NCBI GenBank assembly: GCA_963920705.1
Contig: OY987230.1
Span: 6,262,001-6,326,000, forward strand
Source: Odiellus spinosus
Taxonomy: Eukaryota > Arthropoda > Arachnida > Opiliones > Phalangiidae
Direction: 5' to 3'
Length of the DNA stretch: 64,000 nt
This document shows positions 56,365-64,000 of this stretch, piece after piece. The notes beneath the pieces are model-generated. The model saw only the letters and a list, made by a program, of their open reading frames with translations, searched no databases and had not been told where the DNA came from. A program made the translations under genes and the position numbers. Position 1 is the stretch's first letter, and every line of letters begins with the position of its first letter.

Positions 56365-57330
56365 CTTTAGCTTGATTCGATTCGGGCTTTGTCAAATTGA
56401 TCTCGCGAGAAGCTCGCTAAATTAATCTTCAAAAATTGAAAGAATTTCAGACGCTGTTTTTAAATGCGTGTGACGTCGCTTTTACTTTTCATTGTCAATA
56501 TGCACTCTTAGAATTATCAAAGAAATCATAAGGAAAAATCTTTTTTGTTCAAAAAGGTGTATAAATTGGAATATTTCAACAGAATTAATTCGACCAAAAT
56601 AAACCAAATTAAAGACACGACTTCAACAAAAGTGGATCGAGGACATTTTAAATTTTGGTCAAATTTTGTTGAATTCATGTTAATTATTTCATTATATTGT
56701 CAAATTATGTTGAAATTTTCAAATTTGGACCTTTTTTTTGCCCAATTAGCAGATGGTCAAAAATATACATATTAGAATATTTCAACAGAGCTTGACCAAA
56801 ATTGTCCTAATTAAAAAAAAAGTAGACCAAGGGAATTTAAAATTTGTTCCATTTTTATTGAATTTGGGTTAATTATTTCGTTATTGTCGAGTTATGTTAA
56901 TATTTTCAAAATTAGACCTTTTTTGGGCCCAATTAGATTTTTTTCTGCGTTGTGGAATCTTTTGTGGTCAAAAAAGTACAAATTGGAATATTTCAACAGA
57001 ATTCGACCAAAATACCCCAAATTAAAAGACATGAATTTAAACAAATGTGGGCCCAAGGACATTTTAAATTTTGATCCATTTTTATTTGAATTCAGGTTAA
57101 TTATTTCGTTACTGTCGAACTCTGTTTACATTTCAAATTTTGCCCAATTAGGCGATTTTTCCTCATTGTGTAAGCCAATTTATTTGATTATTCTATGAGA
57201 GCACATTGAATTGAAAAGTAAAACCGACGTCATCCGTATGTAAAAACACTAGCCTCGGAAATTTTTCAATTTCTTTTGATCAATTTCGACGAGTCAGTTT
57301 GTACGTCTACTTGAAAACACACATGCAATC
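56365..57330. mobile_element. Fam7 element with internal triplication
   Basis: Left arm TTGATTCGATTCGGGCTTTG and TGCGTGTGACGTCGCTTTTA; right arm AGTAAAACCGACGTCATCCG and TTTCGACGAGTCAGTTTG. Between them a roughly 205-210-bp block (GGAATATTTCAACAGAATT ... TTGAATTCATGTTAATTATTTC) is present three times in tandem, starting near 56565, 56773 and 56984. Frames of 76 and 104 codons here follow the repeats. Confidence 0.65.
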
Positions 57331-58129
57331 TAATATTTAATTTAATTCCAATATTAATATGCCAATAATTAATATTTTGCATTTAAATTTACACTCGACC
57401 ACAAACGGAAGTGCGTGATCATAATAATAATGTTTAGTGGGTGATTTACCAAGTAGAATTTACTTCAGTATGCTTGAAGAAAAATATTATTTTTATAATG
57501 GATATTTTATACCATAAAAATGACAAAATTACAATTTAAATCTATGGCTTGCGGTCTTTAATTATATCTCTATCGGGAATTTTTAATATATAAGATTTAT
57601 TCCATTTTTAATGTATTAGATGCGTAATGAGTAGCTTTATGAGTGCTGCAAAGTTCGTCCAATGTTTTCGCCTTTTTTCACCTTGATTTAGAATTTTAGA
57701 CGAAGGAGGAAATAATTTTAATTTTGTTCGATTCTGCTCAGCAAAGTTATTATTAGGATTTTTCGCCATCTTTTTTCCCATTTTCTCTCTCGCTTAATTA
57801 TTTTTTAAAGATTAATATACGAGGAAAATTATTACGTAATTACTAATCTCAACGACCAAAAAGCATATTTTCAATATTTATTTCTTAGTTAGCTTTTTGT
57901 ATCCTCTATAATAAGACGTGCGCTTAATATTCTAACGATCCAGCTATAGTTTGTAAAAGAATATACCTTAGATTATCTAAATGATGTTTAAAAATGGGAT
58001 TAACTACGAGCATTATACGGCTTATTTCGAATATTATAAGTGAGTACATTTTTAATTGGTGGTATTGTGGGCTTTGGGTCACCGTGTTTATGCGTGGTTA
58101 CTCTTAAATTAATGATTATAATGATTTAT
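57331..58129. other. Nothing recognised
   Basis: AT-rich without recognised content. Confidence 0.3.
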
Positions 58130-58532
58130 AGCCTTAAAACAAGTGTATTTTATCGATTTCTTATCGTTTAAATAGGTCTAATTCACCAGTAAAAAATACA
58201 AATAAATTTAAAACTGAAAATAGGCTTAGCTGGATTCATTGAGATCATGAATTTCTTCGAAGAGTCAGCGACCAATCGAATGTTATTCGAAGTCTCTTGG
58301 AGATCTCGCCTTAACGACTAGGCCTTTGCTTATTGGTTGCAATATAACCCATAAATTCGAAGAAATTCAGGATCTCCGTGAATCCTGCTAATTCTATTTC
58401 CGGGTAAGTTTTAAATTGATTTCTAGTTTAATATTCGTTTGTAATTTTTTTTTTTTACTGGTGAAGTAGGCTTATTTAAACGATAACGAATAAATAAACA
58501 ATCACTTGTTGTTAGGTTCATTCTCACTTTAA
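58130..58532. mobile_element. Fam1 MITE, left end truncated
   Basis: Starts at AACAAGTGTATTTTATCGAT without AGGGAGAATGCAACC; ends TTAGGTTCATTCTCACT-TTAA. Centre GAGATCTCGCCTTAACGACT is the intact site matching the hAT target at 9035. Confidence 0.75.
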
Positions 58533-58660
58533 TCTAACAAACAATTTAAAGTTTTATTCAATTTTTTTGCAAATATTAATTGTTAGAAAAAATATCCAAA
58601 ATATATTTCTCTATTTAACAATGTCTATATATATGCGGGTCTGTCCAGCGGACACTGACG

Positions 58661-58682
58661 TTAGGTTTCATTCTCACTTTAA
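58661..58682 (+). mobile_element. Duplicate Fam1 right terminus
   Basis: TTAGGTTTCATTCTCACT-TTAA repeats the terminus at 58513-58532 about 150 bp later, with the unrelated GTCTGTCCAGCGGACACTGA palindromic word before it. Confidence 0.6.
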
Positions 58683-58994
58683 TTAGAGCACATTCCCAAT
58701 CGAGATTTTTTTTTCTGGGCTAAAAATTGAGCTTTTGCGTTAAAAATTCATTATACTCATTTATAAATAAACGTAATTAATGATCAACATGCATTATTGA
58801 AAAGCGTCTTAGTCCGCTAACCCCTTCTATGAATAAAGAGAATCAGGTCTGAAACTTGTGTGCTCGGCGGCGGGCTCGCTAGGTTTTTCCTCTCTTATCA
58901 GCGACATCATCTAAACGTAAATTCCAGAGATCAATAGAAAATTTATTAAGTTTTTGAAAGACGCTAAGAGGGTTCTTGCCTTGTCTTCGAGTCG
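58683..58994. other. Nothing recognised
   Basis: Short intervening stretch without recognised content. Confidence 0.3.
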
Positions 58995-59695
58995 GCTTAG
59001 GTTCATTTGCTCGACTTCCAATTGATCGACAAGGAGTCCGTTTGATCGACTACCGTTTGATCGACTACCGTTTGATCGACTACCGTTTGATCGACTACCG
59101 TTTGATCGACTACCGTTTGATCGACTACCGTTTGATCGACTCCCATTTGATCGACAAGCCATTCCAATTGATCGACAGCCCAGTTTTTTAGCGAGTAACG
59201 AGTATAGGTCAAAGTTTTTTTGCAAGAAACTATTAAAGGTTAAATTATGGTATATAAATAAGAACTAATTCAAATAATAATTATTCCGTGAAAATGGGGT
59301 CAGAGTACTCGTTTGTCGGTTGGGTTAGGTTGGGTTAGGTTGGGTTAGGTTAGGTTGGGCTAGGTTGGGTTAGGTTGGGTTAGGTTGGGTTAGGTTGGGT
59401 TAGGTTGGGTTAGGTTGGGTTAGGTTAGGTTTGGGTTAGGTTAGGTTGGTTAATCTATTTATAATCGTTATTACGAAGTTGACCAATTGGGAAACGATCA
59501 AATGCACCCTTTGTTGTCGGTAATTTGGGATTAGGCATCAATCATTTGATCCCTTTGTCGATCGTTTGGGAGTCGATCAAGTGGACCTCTTGTCGATCAT
59601 TTGGGAGTCGATCAATTGTGAGTCGATCATTTGGGTGTCGATCAAGTGGACCTCTTGTCGATCATTTGGGAGTCGATCAAGTGGACCCAAATCCT
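58995..59695. mobile_element. Fam10 element with telomere-like core
   Basis: Left cluster 59022-59152: about eight 15-bp units TTTGATCGACTACCG. Core 59318-59450: about 13 units of GGGTTAGGTT. Right cluster 59575-59690: GTCGATCAAGTGGACC and GTCGATCATTTGGG in the opposite direction. Flanks GAGTCGG occur at both sides (58989-58995 and about 59697-59703), a probable 7-bp duplication. Frames of 60-104 codons on both strands come from the 15-bp unit. Confidence 0.7.
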
Positions 59696-59699
59696 ATGA

Positions 59700-60104
59700 G
59701 TCGGAATACAGTAAAGGCAATATGTTGCTTTTAACCCACGTTATCAGGCTTTGAAATGACAGAGAAGAGAGATATTAAATTGAATTTCATAATGAATTCT
59801 CTTGGAAAAGCGAAAGCTTGAAAAAAGTTCATTTAAAACTAAGTTTTAAGATTTAATTAAATAAACAAACGCGGTACTTGCACAAAAAATAAGATTAAAA
59901 ACGCTAGTCCAATTATTATACAATAAATTGATCTAATATTTAAATACGTTTTAAATATATTTTACTGTCTGAACTTAAGATCTATCCAACCAACGGGATA
60001 TTAACCATTTAATTTATTGAAATGCCTCTGGATTGTATTTTAGTTTTATCATTCTATGAAACCGCTATATTCAAAATTTTTTCGTTAGGGTTAATGCGTT
60101 ATTA
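59700..60104. other. Nothing recognised
   Basis: AT-rich without recognised content. Confidence 0.3.
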
Positions 60105-60518
60105 AGTATCTTAAAAATGAAAATGACAAAAATATATAGGCAGTTGTTTTTCCGATATAGGACGTAGTTTATTTCTGGAACGTAATTAACGATCATTTTC
60201 ATACGAAAGGCAGAACTCTCTGAATTATGTTTAAGTACTTCTACGAAATAGACTACGCAAAAGCGACCTTATCACGTGTCAGAACGCGCTAGAATGATCT
60301 GTGAGCTGCACGATAGATTCGCGACCATATTGATGACGTAGTATTGCGGGGAATTTTAAATAATTTTGAAAATGGCGATTATAAAATTAGCATTTTTACT
60401 GTTAAGGTATTATTTTTCTATGACGTATCTAAATATATATTTCGAAACGTTTTTTAAAGATCTTTCCGAAAATGCAACTCAATTTCCATTTTGAGTTCAT
60501 GACAGCCTCACTTTAAGT
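60105..60518 (+). mobile_element. Fam9 MITE, uninterrupted copy
   Basis: TTTTTCCGATATAGGACGTA, GGAACGTAATTAACGATCAT, AAAGCGACCTTATCACGTGT, CAGAACGCGCTAGAATGATC, AAATGGCGATTATAAAATTA, CTTTCCGAAAATGCAACTCA and GACAGCCTCACTTTAA. Confidence 0.7.
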
Positions 60519-60562
60519 GTGAAAAATTGAGTATTTACCTTGACATTTCAATTTAGTGAAAT

Positions 60563-60685
60563 TAGAAGCCGATGAAACCCTTCTTTGAAGTCTATTACTC
60601 CCGGGTCTTGTCTACCCTTATAGAGAGGCGCGCTCTATGGAACATTAGAGTAGTAGACTTCAAAGGAGGGTTTCATCGGCTTCTG
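60563..60685. mobile_element. Fam6 MITE, 123-bp internally deleted copy
   Basis: TAGAAGCCGATGAAACCC to GGGTTTCATCGGCTTCTG. Perfect 7-bp duplication GTGAAAT at 60556-60562 and 60686-60692. The two arms are almost directly joined, leaving a hairpin. Confidence 0.88.
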
Positions 60686-60692
60686 GTGAAAT

Positions 60693-61386
60693 CTAGAAAC
60701 GTAGCCAACTTTAGGAAAGTTTTCTATCGAAAATCTGACCCCAATATTCCTGAAATAATTTTAAATATTCGTTTGAATATATATTTCTTTACAAAGTATT
60801 TTAAACCGTGTTATATGTAATACGATTATTATATTTAGGTCTAAATTATTTATTAGAATTTTTCTTTAGTAACAATCTGAACAGTATCAAAAATGACCCT
60901 ATTGAAAACAATTTCCAAGAAACTCATTTATTATTGGCGCGGAATGCCACGATGTTTTGCTCCGACCTGTCATTATAAAATTGGAAGAATGACGACTTAG
61001 GTTAGACTCGCAACCTCGTATCCGAATGGTAAAAACACTTAAGTGTAGGATTAACGTAATGTAAACGTACTTGATTTAGTGTTATTGATTTTTCAAAAGT
61101 AGGCAATATAGAATATAAATTCTGTTTCGGTCGAACGCTCTCTCACCTCAAATAAACTTTGTTGATATATAAAGGAGGCCGAATATCGATGATTATACGG
61201 GTGTCTGAATTCTAGAAAAATTCGAATTTAAAAAAAAAATATCTGGGTGTCAGAGTAGGGTGGGTTCGACGATACTTCCAATTTTGTTTCAAATTTATGA
61301 TATTTTTTGAGGAGATTTGGGAAAACTTCGCTTCTTCAACTACCCTCCTATTGTGGATATTATACATTGTTGTTTAGTATGGTTTA
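60693..61386. other. Nothing recognised
   Basis: No gene or element recognised. Confidence 0.3.
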
Positions 61387-61902
61387 AGGTTAGTAAAGAG
61401 ACAGGTTAGGCAGATTCTGACGTCAGCCGGAAGTTACCTAGCGCGCAGCTATCTTCCAAATTCCTTTGAAAATTGCTAGATGGCGGTTTATATTGTAATT
61501 ACGGCGGGAATTTCAAACTAATATCCAATATGTTGTTTCCAATGAACTTTACCAGGTGGCACTTAGTAAGTCGATTGTCATATAGCGTAGGTAACGCTTT
61601 ATCATACGTTTCACTATAATCAAGCATAAATTTCACTATATTATAATTTTTAAGCAGACGCCGGTCGTTCAGTTCAGTTCAGTTCAGTTCGTATTCCACT
61701 CAGTCACTTGAGTCGGCTTGACCTTAATGCCACCTGGCAACGTTCATTGGAAACAACATATTGGATATTAGTTTGAAATTCCCGCCGTAATTACAATATA
61801 AACCGCCATCTAGCAATTGTCAAAGGAATTTGGAAGATGGCTGCGCGCTAGGTAACTTCCGAATGACGTCAGAATCTGCCTAACCTGTCTCTTTACTAAC
61901 CT
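61387..61902. mobile_element. Foldback transposon with about 180-bp arms, 7-bp duplication
   Basis: Begins AGGTTAGTAAAGAGACAGGT and ends with its complement. Arms include CTAGATGGCGGTTTATATTG, GGAATTTCAAACTAATATCC and TTGTTTCCAATGAAC; the centre has four to five AGTTC units (CAGTTCAGTTCAGTTCAGTT). Perfect duplication TGGTTTA at 61380-61386 and 61903-61909. Arm divergence is low, suggesting youth. Confidence 0.85.
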
Positions 61903-61909
61903 TGGTTTA

Positions 61910-62286
61910 AATGGCCCTAGTCTAACAGTAAAAAAAAAATTACAATCCAATATTATACTAGAAATCAATTTAAAACTTACCCGGAAAATAGGCTTAGCGG
62001 GATTCATGGAGAACTGAATTTCTTCGCATTGAAGAGTCCAGCGACCAATTAGCAAAGGTTTAGCTGGATTCTTGTAGATCCTAACTCCCCATATAATGAC
62101 TAGTCAAAGCTACTAATGAAATTGATCGATTACCCTTATATGGGGAGTTCAGGATCTCCACGAATCTAACTAAGCCTATTTTCCAGGTAAGATTGAAATG
62201 TATTTTTTACCGGTGGATTAATCCCTATTTAAACGATAAGGAATCGATAAAAAATCGCTTGTTATTAGGTTGCATTCTCCCTTTAA
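61910..62286. mobile_element. Fam1 MITE, left end missing
   Basis: Resumes directly after the foldback element with ATGGCCCTAGTCTAACAG and ends TTGCATTCTCCCT-TTAA (62283-62286). It contains two successive left-arm starts (AGGCTTAGCGGGATTCATGG and GGTTTAGCTGGATTCTTGTA), so it is a composite. No Fam1 left terminus is found before 61380. Confidence 0.7.
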
Positions 62287-62504
62287 TGAGTATAGATGAA
62301 TAATAAACCATGGCTTTCAAAAGCGTCCGCTAACGGCCGAAACAGTGGCAAAAGTAGGAACTAACAAAGCCCATATTTATAAAGTTTAGACAGACACGTA
62401 CGTGGTTTTGTTAGTTACTTTGCCTGCACTGTTTGATGTTGCACCTAGATTGTAGTAGGGAAAACATAGCTGTAACACCAACTCATTTAAAATAAGGATG
62501 TCAC

Positions 62505-62780
62505 TGATTTTTCATGAACTCTAATTGAAAATTGAGTACCATTTTCGACAATATCGTTAGAAAAAAATTAAAAATATATATATACATATGTTAAGAATAA
62601 ATTACCGCCTCAGTAAAAATACATATTTTATAATCGCCATCTTCGAAATTGTTAAAATAAAAATTCTCCAGAATACTACGTCGTCACTATATGGTCGCGT
62701 GGATATTGTAGAGCCTACAGTTGATTCAGGAATCCATAAAAATTCATTTTATATTAGGTTGCATTCTCCCTTTAAAGCCG
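62505..62780 (-). mobile_element. Fam9 MITE with a Fam1 end attached
   Basis: TTTTTCATGAACTCTAATTG, AATTACCGCCTCAGTAAAAA, ACTACGTCGTCACTATATGG and GAGCCTACAGTTGATTC; then a 22-bp Fam1 right end TTAGGTTGCATTCTCCCT-TTAA (62754-62775). Confidence 0.55.
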
Positions 62781-63101
62781 ATAATAGACGTGTACGTTTA
62801 ACCCATGAAAGTCGAGTAGGACTTCCTGCATCTTTAGCGAAATGTTGGGAATAAAAATTAATAAGAAAATAATGCTGACAAATGAAGAAATTAAAAGTAA
62901 AATTAATTCTAAACGTGATCTTTAACTACTTCCGTGCCACTGAACCAAGCCAAAACTTAAAAACACTTACTAGGGATTCTTGGCACGCTTTTCGATCTAG
63001 ATGTCATTAAATCCGTAGAATTTCTAATAACTTTCTATTTCTAATAAAAAAAAATCCCCAAAATATGTCGATAACCCGACGATTCTGCTGCCAAATTCGT
63101 A

Positions 63102-63563
63102 TCATTCGAGATGTCGGACAAGGCAATTAATATACAGTCTATTAATACGAACAAAAATGTATCTCGTATATATAGGTTGCTTCGCGGTTTTCGTTTCTTT
63201 AAATAAAGAAATGTATCCATTTTTTTTCTTGAAAACATACGCGTCTTGGAATAAAGACGGGTCAGTTTGAATTTTCAAAACCTTCGAAACTAGAAAGCTT
63301 ATATGGTTTAGTTTATCCGTCTTATAATGATAAAGTGTCGCGTATGATTTACTCGCGATGAAATTTGAAACTAATTTCGAGTGTATAAATATAGTTTCCC
63401 TTTTTGATTCTTCATAATCTTGAATCTCGATCAATGATAAGCGCGGTAAAATAGCCGAAAGTTTTTCCTCGATGCCATAACGAAATTTCAAGTTTCGCTG
63501 CCGATTGAGATCGGTCATTTTTACGAATTTTTTCGTATTTTTATTATGAATTTTTATAAACAA
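63102..63563 (-). CDS. Unrecognised 153-codon open frame
   Basis: It starts at ATG 63561-63563 and a second Met (MTDLNRQRNLKFRYGIEE) is 15 residues in. The composition is mixed, without tandem repetition, signal peptide, long hydrophobic segment or known motif; Lys, Ile and Leu are frequent as expected from AT-rich DNA. In DNA of this composition I estimate about 0.1 such frame by chance in 64 kb, so it is mildly unusual. It lies in a roughly 800-bp gap between transposons, inside the expected long intron 2 but on the opposite strand. It could be a small nested gene, a fragment of an unrecognised transposon, or chance. No function is proposed. Confidence 0.2.
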   Translation of the reverse strand: MFIKIHNKNTKKFVKMTDLNRQRNLKFRYGIEEKLSAILPRLSLIEIQDYEESKRETIFIHSKLVSNFIASKSYATLYHYKTDKLNHISFLVSKVLKIQTDPSLFQDAYVFKKKNGYISLFKETKTAKQPIYTRYIFVRINRLYINCLVRHLE

Positions 63564-63609
63564 ATTTTATTGACAATAATATTATATTGACCTATTGAGA
63601 TCTAATCAG

Positions 63610-63982
63610 TTAAAGGGAGAATGCAGTCTAAAAACGAGTGTTTTTTTTATCGATTCCTTATCGTTTAAATAGGCCTAACCTAACAGTTAAATTTAAAACT
63701 TATCCGGAAAATAGGCTTAGCTGGATTCATGGAGATCCTGAATTTCTTTGTCAGCGACCAATGAACAAAGGCTAGTCGTTAAGGCGAGATCTCCGTGATA
63801 CTTCCAAACACAGTCGAGTTCAGGATCACCATGAATTCAGCTAAGCCTATTTTCCGGATTAATTTTAATTTATTTCTAGTTCAATATTTGTTTTGTAAAC
63901 TTTTTACTGTTGGATTAGGCCTATTTAAACGATATGGAATAGATAAACAATCAATTTTTATTAGGTTGCATTCACCCTTTAC
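63610..63982. mobile_element. Fam1 MITE, near full length
   Basis: TTAA-AGGGAGAATGCAGTC at left; TTGCATTCACCCT-TTAC at right (last base changed). Arms AGGCTTAGCTGGATTCATGG / CATGAATTCAGCTAAGCC, centre AGGCGAGATCTCCGTG. Confidence 0.8.
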
Positions 63983-64000
63983 AGGGCTCCCACCAGGTCC

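Noticed and set aside
58911-59225. Frames with repeated SNGSRSNG or LIDYR
   Set aside because: Translation of the 15-bp TTGATCGAC units of Fam10.
59318-59450. True telomere or interstitial telomere from chromosome fusion
   Set aside because: Unit is mostly GGGTTAGGTT, not pure TTAGG, and it lies in the same position within a repeated element at 16188-16262.

Overview
Eukaryotic nuclear DNA, AT-rich (roughly two thirds A+T), most likely from an insect or another arthropod. The evidence is the only recognisable host gene, a member of the espin/forked actin-bundling ankyrin family split into exons, together with stretches of TTAGG/TTGGG-type repeats (TTAGG is the usual arthropod telomere unit) and a very high load of short non-autonomous DNA transposons. 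The species cannot be named from the sequence. There is a 200-base assembly gap at 47485-47684. No tRNA, rRNA, CRISPR or bacterial-type operon was found.

The gene: two consecutive coding exons on the + strand, 25115-25276 (start codon, phase 0 donor) and 28440-28627 (phase 2 donor), join into a continuous run of ankyrin repeats matching the N-terminus of espin/forked. Intron 1 is 3,163 bp and about three quarters recognisable transposon. No third exon was found, so intron 2 appears to run from 28628 past the end of the window (more than 35 kb). Everything upstream of about 25042 is 5' flank or a 5'-UTR intron.

The rest is a layered transposon and satellite landscape. Recurrent families: Fam1 (TTAA-flanked, ends AGGGAGAATGCA), Fam4 (TTAA-flanked, ends AGGGAGAATGAAAGG), a third TTAA-flanked foldback (ends AGGGAAACTTGGAGC), Fam2 and Fam3 (hAT-like, ends TAGAG, 8-bp target duplications), Fam5 (ends resembling AGCTACGTTCACACTAG), Fam6 (ends CAGAAGCCGATGAAACCC, 7-bp duplications at all four copies), Fam7, Fam8, Fam9, Fam10 (TTGATCGAC clusters around a TTAGG-like core), and the CAGGGTGACC family. 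Several copies are nested in one another, which gives a relative order of insertion. One 714-bp element at 7302-8015 contains a frameshifted THAP zinc-finger domain and may belong to the P superfamily.

Six large tandem arrays occupy about 7 kb (5945-7245, 19691-20063, 28857-30550, 34430-35640, 40555-41745, 49520-51010). Two of them lie inside separate copies of the CAGGGTGACC transposon and were apparently seeded by it. Because some units are multiples of three and lack stops, the arrays create long meaningless open frames. A 428-bp near-perfect palindrome lies at 46975-47402 beside the assembly gap. One unique-sequence open frame (63102-63563, minus) is longer than expected by chance but is not recognised.
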